DNA of 64,000 nt, taken from contig SVFO01000003.1 of the NCBI GenBank assembly GCA_015056795.1, positions 78,987 to 142,986 on the forward strand, in the 5' to 3' direction. Position numbers and translations under genes: made by a program. A model generated the notes under the pieces. It saw only the letters and a list, made by a program, of their open reading frames with translations, had not been told where the DNA came from and did no database searches. This stretch comes from Lachnospiraceae bacterium (GTDB taxonomy: Bacteria > Bacillota > Clostridia > Lachnospirales > Lachnospiraceae). Shown here in pieces: positions 8,576 through 18,085 of this stretch; within the stretch, counting starts at the first letter, position 1; each line of letters begins with the position of its first letter.

Positions 8576-8604
8576 ACTTTTTGTCAGTTACGAAACAACG
8601 ACAT

Positions 8605-8676
<72 letters not shown>

Positions 8677-8682
8677 TTTTTT

Positions 8683-8725
8683 ATGCACAAAAGTGGCCTC
8701 CAATTTGGAGGCCACTTTTGTGCAT
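8683..8725. repeat. Perfect 21-bp inverted repeat
   Basis: The arms 8683-8703 and 8705-8725 are perfect reverse complements with one base between them; the core is GTGGCCTCC/GGAGGCCAC. It follows the tRNA T-run by a few bases. No T-run follows it on either strand, so it does not look like an ordinary terminator. A palindrome or small non-autonomous element end is possible. Confidence 0.8.
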
Positions 8726-8794
8726 GAAAAACCACGAAATGGTTCAGCGAAAAGCAACTTCGCGAGTGCGGACTTATAGCGCGACAGCGCGACA

Positions 8795-8830
8795 GTCGGA
8801 GAAGTCGTATCCCTTTGCGGCTTCTCCGAC
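8795..8830. repeat. 10-bp inverted repeat in the tRNA-Gly flank
   Basis: GTCGGAGAAG (8795-8804) pairs with CTTCTCCGAC (8821-8830). Just upstream the seven-base unit GCGCGAC occurs twice in tandem. No T-run follows. The stretch from 8726 to 8897 holds no gene. Confidence 0.5.
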
Positions 8831-8855
8831 CCGCTCGTTCAATGACACCTCCGCT

Positions 8856-8872
8856 TCGCTCCGGTCGGCGCA
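8856..8872. repeat. 17-bp direct repeat near the tRNA, copy 1
   Basis: TCGCTCCGGTCGGCGCA occurs here and at 20826-20842. At the second site it is fused directly to the tRNA 3'-end fragment, whereas here about 180 bases separate the two. Confidence 0.7.
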
Positions 8873-8897
8873 AATCCCCAAAAAAGTTCTCTATAAC

Positions 8898-10268
8898 TTA
8901 CTCATGCAACTCATAGTTTTTGTCTTCATCAATGATCTCAAGCATGCATTTAGCAACCTTGGGATCAAACTGCGTGCCACTGTTTTTCTCAATCTCCGCC
9001 CGCACGGCATCCTGCGCCATGTACTTTCGATAGCTTCGGTTAGAGGTCATCGCGTCATAGGTATCTGCGACGGCAATGATCCTTGCAAAATAAGGAATTT
9101 CCTCCCCTGCCTTTCTGTCAGGATATCCCTTGCCGTCGTAACGCTCGTGATGCCACCTGGCACCGATGGACAGATCAGGTCTGCTTTTAATCTCTGCCAG
9201 AATGTCAAAGCCCACGCCCGGGTGCGTCTTGATCACGGCATATTCTTCATCCGTAAGCCTCGTCGGACTGTTGATAATGGCATTGGGTACGCCGATTTTT
9301 CCGATGTCATGGAGTAGCGCCATGTAGTACACATTCTCGCATTCCTCTGCGGACAATCCAAGCTTCTCCGCAAGCATTCTGGAATACTTTGCCACGCGAA
9401 CGGAATGACCTCTCGTATACTCATCCTTGGCATCGATGGTATGTGCCAACGCTTCCATGACTTCTACGGACAATGTCTTTACTTCATCCCTAGCCTTTAT
9501 GGCCTCGTTTTGGGCCTCCACGGCCTCATTTGTCGCCATCATGTTTTTAATGATGACGGCAAATGCCCAAATAAATAGGAACACGATAATACTGGAAAAC
9601 AAATAGATCGTAACGGAAAGCGCTCCCCCGATCATGTCCTTCGAATATACTGCAAAAATCGTGAAAACTGAGTTCAGAATCAAAAATGCGGCAGGCGGAA
9701 TCATGAAAATTCCCCAATTCACTTTAACGCGCATCCCTTTCATTTTTGCAAGTGGGGTCACGACCAAACAATAGAAAAGAATCGTGGCAAAAACCACAAC
9801 CAGAGTCCCGGCAGAATCTAAAAGATCCTGATGTTCGGCAGAAAACAGTCCTTCCGTTCTAATCCCCTTTGTCGCAAGTGAGATAATGGTATTGAACATC
9901 AGAAACAGAAAAAGCAGGGAATTTTTTTCATCTACTTTTAACCATTTCCCAAGCAGCTCAACGCACAACAAAACCAGCGCAAGGTATAGCAATCCAAAGT
10001 ATAAGCCACCAATGAATAACGCCATGAAAGATCGTTCATCCGATACTTTGAGCAACTTCAAAATTTTTTCCCATGATTCTCCCGAAATTTGGAATGCCGA
10101 CACGTACATAACAACGGGGCTCATGAGGATGGACAAAACTAAAAGCTTGCGTTTGCTCCGGCCTTCTCTCAAAAAGCATTTTTTGAGAGAAACATAAAAC
10201 AGAATCATACATCCAATATAATAACCGCCTTTCAAAACTACGCGAAAGATATATAAGATATCCGCCAT
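8898..10268 (-). CDS. Membrane HD-GYP phosphodiesterase
   Basis: It is predicted to hydrolyse cyclic di-GMP. Residues 1-240 hold about seven membrane helices that form a sensor or anchor of no recognised type. A short coiled linker (245-275) leads to the HD-GYP domain, with H320-D321 in LLHDIGKIGVP and the diagnostic HHERYDGKGYP at 373-383. All metal ligands I can identify are present. It starts 26 bases after the DUF4003-like gene, so the two probably share a transcript. It is the last gene before the tRNA-Gly side of the accessory block. Confidence 0.9.
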   Translation of the reverse strand: MADILYIFRVVLKGGYYIGCMILFYVSLKKCFLREGRSKRKLLVLSILMSPVVMYVSAFQISGESWEKILKLLKVSDERSFMALFIGGLYFGLLYLALVLLCVELLGKWLKVDEKNSLLFLFLMFNTIISLATKGIRTEGLFSAEHQDLLDSAGTLVVVFATILFYCLVVTPLAKMKGMRVKVNWGIFMIPPAAFLILNSVFTIFAVYSKDMIGGALSVTIYLFSSIIVFLFIWAFAVIIKNMMATNEAVEAQNEAIKARDEVKTLSVEVMEALAHTIDAKDEYTRGHSVRVAKYSRMLAEKLGLSAEECENVYYMALLHDIGKIGVPNAIINSPTRLTDEEYAVIKTHPGVGFDILAEIKSRPDLSIGARWHHERYDGKGYPDRKAGEEIPYFARIIAVADTYDAMTSNRSYRKYMAQDAVRAEIEKNSGTQFDPKVAKCMLEIIDEDKNYELHE

Positions 10269-10294
10269 TCAGAATCCCTCCCTTTTGATTTCTT

Positions 10295-11305
10295 CTATTT
10301 ATCAGCCGAAAATACTGCCTCCACAATGCCCGGAAGTATCTCCATCATGGCGGATATCATCGCCGCAGTTTGTCGGTCCTTTAATATTCCCAAGGTAGAG
10401 CTGATATAAGCATTGTCATTCGCTGCGGAATGTTCTCTGTAACATCCGGCAACCAGCGCAGCTGCATACATGATCCTTCGGCTTTTTTCAAGGGACGAAT
10501 CCGAAAAAGCCTTATCTTCTTTCAGTATTTCGGCGGCTTCGATGACCTGATCCACCAGAATCTCGGGCTCAGCATCTATGTCTGCCAATGCTCCAAGCGA
10601 AACAACCTCTCTGTCTCCAGAAAACCCCGCTTTCTTTTCTTGGAACAGCGCGATCATTTTATCAACGCGCTCACATCGCTCCTTTATGTTGCCTCCCTCA
10701 AGCGCCAGAACCTCTCCAATCCCCTGAACGGCGTCAGATCCCGCCTTTGTCTTGCAGGCCTTTTTCAGATATTGGATGCACTCCTCTATGTCATTTACGA
10801 TGGAATCGACATCCCGCTCCGAAACAGCTAGGAGCATTACTTGGGAACTGTCTGTTGCATCGGTAAGGAAAGGATGCTCCTTTTCCATGCGTTTCGTCAG
10901 CGCATCATAGCGTTCCATCACTTCATTGATCTTATCCGTCTTTCCTAGTTCACACAGTAGTACAGCCGCAATTATGGTAAAGTCATTATCCTTCATCTTT
11001 GCCTTGCGGATTTTATTGTAAGTATCAATGACTGCCTCAATATATTTCTCAGGATCATCGGACATTGCCATCCTGCTTTCCAGCACCAGGTCAACGTTCT
11101 TCCTAAACCTTGAAAACATGCCAGTATGCTTTGCGAGGATTTTTTTACACTCCTTGAGCATTTCCAAATCAACTTCCCTGCCGGCGTCCGTAAAAATCAT
11201 TGCCGCCACAATACTCATAAGGTCATTTTCGAGCGAAAACTCCCGGGCAATCGCCTTACGGTTTATTTTCAGCAGTTCACATCTCTCCCTGATCTTTTCT
11301 TTCAT
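10295..11305 (-). CDS. DUF4003-like cytoplasmic helical protein
   Basis: The 336-residue, mostly helical protein has no signal peptide and no membrane helices. Segments such as AAMIFTDAGREVD, YNKIRKAKMKDNDFTIIAAVLL and MEKEHPFLTDATD resemble the DUF4003 family, whose function is unknown. I recognise this by pattern only. The start at 11305 has GGGAG eight bases upstream; a TTG five codons earlier overlaps that site. The HD-GYP gene follows at 26 bases, so a role in the same signalling pathway is possible but unproven. Confidence 0.75.
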   Translation of the reverse strand: MKEKIRERCELLKINRKAIAREFSLENDLMSIVAAMIFTDAGREVDLEMLKECKKILAKHTGMFSRFRKNVDLVLESRMAMSDDPEKYIEAVIDTYNKIRKAKMKDNDFTIIAAVLLCELGKTDKINEVMERYDALTKRMEKEHPFLTDATDSSQVMLLAVSERDVDSIVNDIEECIQYLKKACKTKAGSDAVQGIGEVLALEGGNIKERCERVDKMIALFQEKKAGFSGDREVVSLGALADIDAEPEILVDQVIEAAEILKEDKAFSDSSLEKSRRIMYAAALVAGCYREHSAANDNAYISSTLGILKDRQTAAMISAMMEILPGIVEAVFSADK

Positions 11306-11453
11306 TTCTAGAGCTCCCAAATCAAAACATTTTCTGTATCTTCCTGCATGCTTTCATAGTATCATACGAACGACTGATTCACAATATGTCACCAATACAA
11401 AAACACACCAATAATGTCACCAATAACATCTTCGAAATTGACGCTATCGTAAT

Positions 11454-11492
11454 CAAAAAAGCAGCCGCCCTAACAAAGGCTACTGCTTCTTT
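11454..11492 (-). terminator. Terminator of the exported-protein operon
   Basis: An imperfect stem with AGCAG/CTGCT at the base and CC/GG inside is followed on the minus strand by TTTTTT. It lies 25 bases beyond the last gene of the four-gene operon. Confidence 0.65.
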
Positions 11493-11516
11493 GATTTGCA
11501 TAAATTAACTTTTGCT

Positions 11517-13343
11517 TTATTCAACCCATTGGTAACGATAATGACATGTCATTCCTAAGGAACAGACACGAATATCCATTTCAACGCCATCGCGGAAACC
11601 TTTCTTAATCTCACAGGTAAAGGTTCTGGATGCAGACGGCTCGTCCCAAGAGGTGTATAGCGTATCGCCCGACTCGCCGAAGGAGAAATAAGCATACCCG
11701 CCGGAGCTATAGATAGTACAGATATCCATGTTCCCTCCATCCTGATAGTCAGCGGGATCTTTCCAGACATCTTCCTGTCGCTTTTCGTAATGACCATTCA
11801 ATGTTACGCTTAATGAAACCGTCTCGCCACCCTTGATTATTTCGGGAGGCGCGGAATTAATGCAAGTGACGGTTGACGTATCACCCTTACGATTAAGGAA
11901 TGTTCCGCTTGCAGCGTAGTAATCCGTGCTGCAAGTCCATGTATGTTCAAATTCGCCGGGAGAAACCTTATAGACATGTTCATAAGCGTTTCCCCATCCA
12001 TCGTATGCAACTCGGTCCCCTTCCGTCTGGGCTTCAATCAATTTCCAAACTCCGTGCTCGGTATCTTCTTTTTTGTTCTCCTCAGTAGTCACGAAATCCT
12101 GTGAGGGATCATACCCTTCGACCCATTCACCGTCTTTTTTGACGACCTTGCCATTCTTTGTGATGGTGCCTTCGCTGTCAACCTCGAAGACATCGCCGTT
12201 AGGAAGCACAGCCTGACCCGAACCATTAGCCAGGGTCAGCTCAGCGCCGTTTTCCGTTTTGCAATGAGCCGTCTTTATGCTTCCGTCGGAATTGTAATCT
12301 ACCTTTAACTCGTTTTTACCCAATTTGTATTCTGTCAGATTTCCGTTTGCGTCCGTGATGACCTTGTCACCCGTATTCGGATCGTTGTATTCAAACGCTC
12401 CCACATTCTTGTCGATCCATAGTGTCTTTCCATCTGCCCCTGTCCACTGAGCAACATTATTTGCGCTATAATAGGGATCGCCATTCTTGTCATAGAGCAT
12501 CTTTTCCTCAAACTCAATCTTCTCACCGTCTGAGAGATATACTCCGCCTGATGTTTCTACCGTCTTTCCGGTGCTCACACCGCTTGACTTATCGCGATTG
12601 ATCTTCGTGATTTTGTCCCAGACCTTCTTCGTGCCGTCAGGATCGGTAATTACGTAAGATTCCGTCCTACCCTCAAAACTGTCAGCGAAGCCTGTCTCCT
12701 TGTAGTCGAACTTTGCGCCGTACGGACTAACAAAATGCTTCTCCGCTCCACCGTCCTTGATTTCGAGGAATGCCCCATTGGGTCCGCTGATCATTCCATC
12801 CTTAAGATCGCCGTATTCGTCGGTTTTTAGCCTCTCATCACTGCCAATAAATCCGAGTCCAGTGCAATGCCCGTTCGAATCATACTCTTTAACCGTTCCC
12901 GTTCGTTTCGACATTATGCAAGAACAGCGATCCGAATCAATCACGACAGTATCATTGCCTCCTGGCAAGGTGATTGAGTTACGGCCGTCAGCGTATTCGG
13001 TCCACACAGTTCCATCCTTGATCATAACCGTGGTATTATCATCCTTGTCGTAATAATGATGATTACCCTTGTAGTCGAATCCTTCACGAGTCCCGTCCTC
13101 GTATTCGGTAATGACGCTTCCATTCTCAAAAACATAGGACTTTGTTCCATCCTTGTTTTCTAGTTCCGTGTAGTCACCTTCAAAACGATCGTCTGGCACG
13201 AGATCAATAGATTTATTAACAGCGTTGAGTTTATCAAGTAAATAATCGCCTTGTTCATCGTCTGATTCAGCAAGCACAGACACGGGCGGAATAGTCACAA
13301 GGAACATAAGGATTGTAAGAAGCGATGCAATCAGTTTTCTCAT
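11517..13343 (-). CDS. Secreted beta-repeat protein, unknown function
   Basis: Residues 1-25 are a signal peptide ending VLAES. Residues about 45-420 consist of irregular short beta units around Asp-Gly-Thr and Asn-Gly (for example YVFENGSVITEYEDGTREGF and KDGTVWTEYADG), each about 20 residues, like tandem beta-hairpin repeats. Residues about 430-608 look like one or two beta-sandwich domains with WTCSTDYY and a terminal CSLGMTC. There is no sortase motif and no C-terminal helix, so it is probably released or held by a partner. Its start overlaps the lipoprotein stop by 4 bases, which shows an operon. Confidence 0.8.
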   Translation of the reverse strand: MRKLIASLLTILMFLVTIPPVSVLAESDDEQGDYLLDKLNAVNKSIDLVPDDRFEGDYTELENKDGTKSYVFENGSVITEYEDGTREGFDYKGNHHYYDKDDNTTVMIKDGTVWTEYADGRNSITLPGGNDTVVIDSDRCSCIMSKRTGTVKEYDSNGHCTGLGFIGSDERLKTDEYGDLKDGMISGPNGAFLEIKDGGAEKHFVSPYGAKFDYKETGFADSFEGRTESYVITDPDGTKKVWDKITKINRDKSSGVSTGKTVETSGGVYLSDGEKIEFEEKMLYDKNGDPYYSANNVAQWTGADGKTLWIDKNVGAFEYNDPNTGDKVITDANGNLTEYKLGKNELKVDYNSDGSIKTAHCKTENGAELTLANGSGQAVLPNGDVFEVDSEGTITKNGKVVKKDGEWVEGYDPSQDFVTTEENKKEDTEHGVWKLIEAQTEGDRVAYDGWGNAYEHVYKVSPGEFEHTWTCSTDYYAASGTFLNRKGDTSTVTCINSAPPEIIKGGETVSLSVTLNGHYEKRQEDVWKDPADYQDGGNMDICTIYSSGGYAYFSFGESGDTLYTSWDEPSASRTFTCEIKKGFRDGVEMDIRVCSLGMTCHYRYQWVE

Positions 13344-13735
13344 TTTCCATCGTCTCCTTTCCTACCAAAAAGTTCCATGTAAGCATTGATCTCGTTCGAC
13401 TCTTTTATAAACTGATTGTTTTCGTATACATCTTTGATCAGTCCAGCGCCTCCGTTCTTGATAATGATCTCATAAACAGCCGCTGCAGCTTCCGCATTGC
13501 CCGCTTCCTCCAATTTTTCCGCATAGTCGAGAATCGAGCTATAGTTTAGATCAACTTCATAATTGAGAAGAACCTCGTAGTTGGTTTGACTAGTCTTGTT
13601 ACTCTCAGAACTACGCTTCGTTTTGCTATCCTTGTCAGAAGACTTTTCGTTTTTCTCCGCTCCGCAAGCACACAGCAAAATCAGTAGCAAAAATGTCAGT
13701 AAAAGCCTAATCCATCTTCGTTTGTGCTTCATCAT
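13340..13735 (-). CDS. Small lipoprotein with TPR-like segment
   Basis: The N-terminus is a basic and hydrophobic signal ending LLCAC, a lipobox, followed by a charged Ser/Lys/Asp linker. The rest is helical, and YAEKLEEAGNAEAAAAVYEI is like one half of a tetratricopeptide pair. At 131 residues it could dock a partner at the membrane. GGAG lies nine bases before the chosen start. It is the third gene of the operon: it begins 30 bases after the 1093-residue protein gene and overlaps the next by ATGA. Confidence 0.75.
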   Translation of the reverse strand: MMKHKRRWIRLLLTFLLLILLCACGAEKNEKSSDKDSKTKRSSESNKTSQTNYEVLLNYEVDLNYSSILDYAEKLEEAGNAEAAAAVYEIIIKNGGAGLIKDVYENNQFIKESNEINAYMELFGRKGDDGK

Positions 13736-13765
13736 TTTCTGACACTCCTTTCGCGAAAATTTCAC

Positions 13766-16700
13766 TCAATTGTTCTCAGGCGGCAGAGGCGGATCCGTAG
13801 GCATTTCGATCACGGAAGACGCAAACGGCACTTCGCCGAACAGCAGCTCAAAGACGTAACCAAACAATCCCGAAGTTGCCGAAACAACGGCCTGCGTTGC
13901 GTCGATCTTGCAATCGTAATTTGATCCTTCAACTTCAAAGAAGAACTGTATGATCACGTGACCGTTCTGATCAAACTCAAACCCGTTTTCACTCGTAATG
14001 AATTTATTGTGGATCTCAACGTCCGTTTCAATCAGTTTGTCAATGGCCATGCCGAACAGTCCGTCAAGATACTTTCGAACGATTTCACTCTTCGTGATTC
14101 CTTCCACGTTGCGCAGGTCAAACAGGGCTCCGGCGCCAAAGTGCTTCGTCACAAGCTGACCGCACCAAATGCTCATCTTCTTCCTGAACTGAACGTTATT
14201 CTTCAGCCAAGCGTCGAACAGGTGACTTGCAGCCGCCTTCAAGCCCGCGGAAGTCATGTCGGAGAAGCCCTTGACAAGGGCACCGTACAAATCGAACTTG
14301 TTATCTTCGCGCAGCGTCATATAGAAATTCTTCAGGGAAGCATAGGCAAAGTATGCGCCCAAGGTATACGCCGCCTTCTTCCAGTTGTCAAAACCGATCT
14401 GCCCGGAAACAAGGTTATCGCCTGCCGCCAGCACGTTCTTTGAGAAGTTAAACTTATCAAAGTCCACCGACTGCCCACGGCTCCACGACGCGATCGTCTC
14501 TCCAATTGCCTCCGTCAGGAAATCCTTTGTCGGCGACAGGATGGCCTCCGCCACGGGACCTGCATACGCGTTGACGAGGAAGGAAAAGGCACAGTCTCCA
14601 AAAAACTTCGCCCATTCCAGCTGATTGATAATGTTGTCGTACAGCTCGGCATCCTGACGGGACTTGATGCCCTCGATCTCCCAATAGCGCATGTAATTGC
14701 GTACGAGCATCTTGCTGGTAAGACGAAGCTCCTCCACCGACGCGCGTGGATCCGTCGCCATGTTTTCGATCCTCTCCAGCCATTTATCCTTTTCAGCGGG
14801 CAGGGAATACTTCTCCAGGCGCTCGCGAAGCTTCTTGTATTCCTCCTCCCAGTTCTCCATGGGATCCATGTCCTTGCCGCGAAGTCTCAGGGGAATTTCC
14901 GCTTCATGTTTCACGCTTTCATACTTACACGTAACGGGAAGCAATACCATCATAAAGGTTCCGTCGCTTGGCTCGCAGAGATGTGCCTGCGGTTCAAATT
15001 CATAAACACATTTGCCGTTCATCCAAGTATGGGCTTCCTCGTATTTATACTTCTCAGCGAGGGATTCCTCTTTGTCTGCGCGCATACCAAGACCACCCGC
15101 GCCCTTCAGCTTCGCGAACTTAAATTCTGTCTCTTCTGGGTCAATAATCGCCTTGTCCTTTCCCTTGAAGGCAAGGGTAAACTTGATCTGGCTCACCTGC
15201 CACTTCTTATCAAAGTCGCCGACATTTTCCTTCTCGAAGGCCTGCACGCGCACATACTTTACGTTCCCCTTCTTGCCTTCCTGCGGCGAAGAAATGGTGA
15301 TGCCTTCCGGATACATTTCCATCGTGACGTATCCCTTGACGGGTTCCTTTTCTCCCTCCACCGTCACGTGAATCTCAAAATGTTCCTCCTTCACCTTCTC
15401 AAAAAGATCATGCTCCGGCTCAGGCTTGGTGTTGTTCTTAACGATCATCTTGTAAACATACTGGTGATCCGTCATTTCGAATTTCACGTCAAACTCACCT
15501 GTATTTACGGCTCTGATATCCGTAAGCTTCGGTGCAACAGTCGCATCCACGATCATAAATTGTCTTGTATAAGTGAAGTTGTCACCGGGGATTGCCTCAA
15601 TGCCACAGCCACTGTGATACAGGTGGTATGTCCCTGCTTTCTCCGTTTCCTCCACGAATTTTAGGGAAGGACCGTCGACCAGTCGGAACACGACCGTGTT
15701 GGTAAAGCTCCCGCCTTCTCCGTTGAAAATGAAGATGATGTTTGCCGTATCCTCCTGATTATCAAGCGGAACGCTGACCGTCGCCTCGCAATATCTTCCT
15801 GCCATGGTCGCACTGTGAACGGTCATGCCGTCCCCTGAAACACTGATGAGGGCCGTCAAATCATTTCTGTCACGCACGATGCCATCCTCGTCAACCTCCG
15901 CCATGCGGGCACGGATCTTGACGGGATCTACACCTCGACGAATGGCATCGCCAAAATCCTTTTGCACGTACATCTTGTAGGATTTCTTTTTCTTGCCGTT
16001 ATTGTTTTTTCCCTTACCAGATGCCGCCGCACCTGCGCCGACCGCTGCACCCGTCGATAAAACGCCGACCGCTACCGCACCGCCGACACCCATGCCGTCG
16101 TCATCATAATCATGACTGGATTTCACGGTATCAGACTTCGAACTGCCCTTATCGGAATCAGAATCCTTCTTGCCGGAACCTTCTACAATATCATCCGAAA
16201 CAACAACGCCATCATCCTCTCCCGGCGTGTCCGCTGCGCTTTGTGTCACGCCTTCATCATGTGTCCCTAATTTTGTGTAATCCTCAAAATCATCCCTCCA
16301 AACAACTTCATATTTTGCGCTAAAGAGTTTATCTCTCCAACTCTTCAATTCTGCAAACTCAGCATCATGGTAGGTATCACCTTCATGTCTGTCGTATAAC
16401 TGAAAGTGATAATAGATATACAAACTCTTAACTTCCGGAACCGGGCGAATGAAATAGCATTCGTAATATTTCGCATAACCTCCTCGCATTCTTTCCTCAT
16501 ACATTTCCACCAAGGTTCCGTCTAGATAAGAAGACTTGGAAACCGTCCCCTCAAAATCTTCCCAAGCATCTATTGTTCTTTGAAAGGAAGCCTCCCATTC
16601 CTCTATCTTGGTTTCCACGGTTTTGCCTTCACGATAGGCATAGAAGTCACCGGTATCTGAATATGTCTGAATATCCCAGAAAAGAGAAACCGCGTCACAT

Positions 16701-17047
16701 TTTTCATATGCTTCCCACATCCCCGGAACCTTATATATTTCAAGATCTGCAGATTGTTTGGCCAACCTGTTAGCGAAGCTTTCAAATGTCTCATGGTCAA
16801 CGTCAGTCCACCATTGCTTATATGCAGTCAAATAGACTGGAACCGTATATCCCAATTCCGCATAATGACCTGATTTATCCCGGAGATCTCTTTCCCATGC
16901 GGGATATGCAGTAGTCGTGCCATAATGGGCATCCGGAAAATCCTCATAAGGAAATGGTTTGGCACCTTCCGTTGCAAACACATGCAAGCCAAGAAACATT
17001 GACGTCATAAGGGCCAGCAAAACAATCACGCTAAGTTTCTTTTTCAT
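13766..17047 (-). CDS. Very large exported protein, unknown function
   Basis: The 1093-residue protein has a signal peptide ending HVFATEGA. Residues about 30-270 are an aromatic-rich outside domain. An acidic Ser/Asp linker and a Gly/Ala-rich hydrophobic stretch (about 325-345) follow, then a short Lys-rich run and several beta-sandwich-like domains (about 355-680). Residues 700-1050 are helical and include a semi-hydrophobic part, and the C-terminus is acidic and Pro-rich. I know similar uncharacterised proteins in gut Clostridia beside zinc-ribbon proteins. There are no catalytic motifs. It overlaps the upstream gene by 4 bases. Confidence 0.8.
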   Translation of the reverse strand: MKKKLSVIVLLALMTSMFLGLHVFATEGAKPFPYEDFPDAHYGTTTAYPAWERDLRDKSGHYAELGYTVPVYLTAYKQWWTDVDHETFESFANRLAKQSADLEIYKVPGMWEAYEKCDAVSLFWDIQTYSDTGDFYAYREGKTVETKIEEWEASFQRTIDAWEDFEGTVSKSSYLDGTLVEMYEERMRGGYAKYYECYFIRPVPEVKSLYIYYHFQLYDRHEGDTYHDAEFAELKSWRDKLFSAKYEVVWRDDFEDYTKLGTHDEGVTQSAADTPGEDDGVVVSDDIVEGSGKKDSDSDKGSSKSDTVKSSHDYDDDGMGVGGAVAVGVLSTGAAVGAGAAASGKGKNNNGKKKKSYKMYVQKDFGDAIRRGVDPVKIRARMAEVDEDGIVRDRNDLTALISVSGDGMTVHSATMAGRYCEATVSVPLDNQEDTANIIFIFNGEGGSFTNTVVFRLVDGPSLKFVEETEKAGTYHLYHSGCGIEAIPGDNFTYTRQFMIVDATVAPKLTDIRAVNTGEFDVKFEMTDHQYVYKMIVKNNTKPEPEHDLFEKVKEEHFEIHVTVEGEKEPVKGYVTMEMYPEGITISSPQEGKKGNVKYVRVQAFEKENVGDFDKKWQVSQIKFTLAFKGKDKAIIDPEETEFKFAKLKGAGGLGMRADKEESLAEKYKYEEAHTWMNGKCVYEFEPQAHLCEPSDGTFMMVLLPVTCKYESVKHEAEIPLRLRGKDMDPMENWEEEYKKLRERLEKYSLPAEKDKWLERIENMATDPRASVEELRLTSKMLVRNYMRYWEIEGIKSRQDAELYDNIINQLEWAKFFGDCAFSFLVNAYAGPVAEAILSPTKDFLTEAIGETIASWSRGQSVDFDKFNFSKNVLAAGDNLVSGQIGFDNWKKAAYTLGAYFAYASLKNFYMTLREDNKFDLYGALVKGFSDMTSAGLKAAASHLFDAWLKNNVQFRKKMSIWCGQLVTKHFGAGALFDLRNVEGITKSEIVRKYLDGLFGMAIDKLIETDVEIHNKFITSENGFEFDQNGHVIIQFFFEVEGSNYDCKIDATQAVVSATSGLFGYVFELLFGEVPFASSVIEMPTDPPLPPENN

Positions 17048-17991
17048 TGTGCCCGTGCCCCCTTTCCACCAATCTTTACGAATCCCTTCGCCTGAAAAAT
17101 CGCCATCACCGTTCCGCCAATGGCAAGCAAAAGGCCCAAGATAATCAAAACTAGATTAATGTCAGTCAGTCCAATCAAAGCTGCCGCAAGGAAGCCTGTC
17201 GTAAGCCCGCGAATCATAGTCGCTGCGCCTGGCCCCACCTTTGTCTTACCCTTGGAGGTAACCGCGCTGAACAATCGTTTCAGAAATCCTTCATTTAGCG
17301 CCGACTGCGCAGCCAAATATGCCGCGGCAATTCCTCCCATAAAGGAAATCCTCGTTGCACCGCCGGCGAAGAACAGGTAAAGCAGCATTGCCGCGCCAAT
17401 GCCTGTAAGATATGCCCCAAGCGTATCCAAAGAAACACCAAACATGCCTAGGAACTTATCCTTTAATGATCTCTTGTTTCCGCCCTTATGCAGGATTGAT
17501 CCAATAAGCGCCGTGACTGCGCCGGCAAAAATGCCCTTTCCAATAATGCCACCGATGAAGCCCAGTATGTCGCCTCTCATGCCACCGTTTGCAAAGGTCA
17601 GGAAAGACAAAACCTGCACTGGAGTAGAATCATTTTCGTTCACCTGGAGAAGATTTAAGACAAGCCAAAGAATCGCCAAGATGGCGGCAGGAATTAAGCT
17701 CATTGGATGCTTGATTGCAGCCTTGATCGAGCCAAAAAACTGTTTTATGCCAGAGATCAGTACCTTCCACGGTCCCGGAATCACTTCTGTTACCGCATTC
17801 ATGACATCAGTACCAAGAGTTCCATAGGCAGCCTCCCCAGGCTGCATAGCCGCGCTAAAACGAAACGCATTCTGCTCCTTCTCCGGCGCTTCCGCTTCTT
17901 TGTTCGGTACTTCCGCTTCTATCTTTGCGCCGCACTTCGTGCAGAATTTTTCATCCTCTGGCAGCTGATTACCACAATTCGTACAAAACAT
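17044..17991 (-). CDS. Zinc-ribbon membrane protein
   Basis: Residues 3-22 form a double-CxxC zinc ribbon (CTNCG and CTKCG). A short acidic linker follows, then about six hydrophobic segments from residue 75 to the end with many Gly and Ala. The ribbon should be cytosolic and the rest embedded. It is the first gene of the operon: its stop overlaps the start of the 1093-residue protein. By position it may help export or organise the secreted proteins, but that is inference. The upstream stretch to 18086 has a short AT-rich promoter-like region. Confidence 0.8.
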   Translation of the reverse strand: MFCTNCGNQLPEDEKFCTKCGAKIEAEVPNKEAEAPEKEQNAFRFSAAMQPGEAAYGTLGTDVMNAVTEVIPGPWKVLISGIKQFFGSIKAAIKHPMSLIPAAILAILWLVLNLLQVNENDSTPVQVLSFLTFANGGMRGDILGFIGGIIGKGIFAGAVTALIGSILHKGGNKRSLKDKFLGMFGVSLDTLGAYLTGIGAAMLLYLFFAGGATRISFMGGIAAAYLAAQSALNEGFLKRLFSAVTSKGKTKVGPGAATMIRGLTTGFLAAALIGLTDINLVLIILGLLLAIGGTVMAIFQAKGFVKIGGKGARAQ

Positions 17992-18085
17992 CCGGTGCCC
18001 TCCTTACGCAAGTATTCTATTGCATAATTATACAATATATTCTGAATTTTGACAATAATTGTCTGAATTTTATCAGGCGAAATTA

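Noticed and set aside
11517..17991. Type VII secretion or contact-dependent toxin locus
   Set aside because: No WXG100, EssC-type ATPase, LXG or known toxin domain is visible. The beta repeats alone do not support it.
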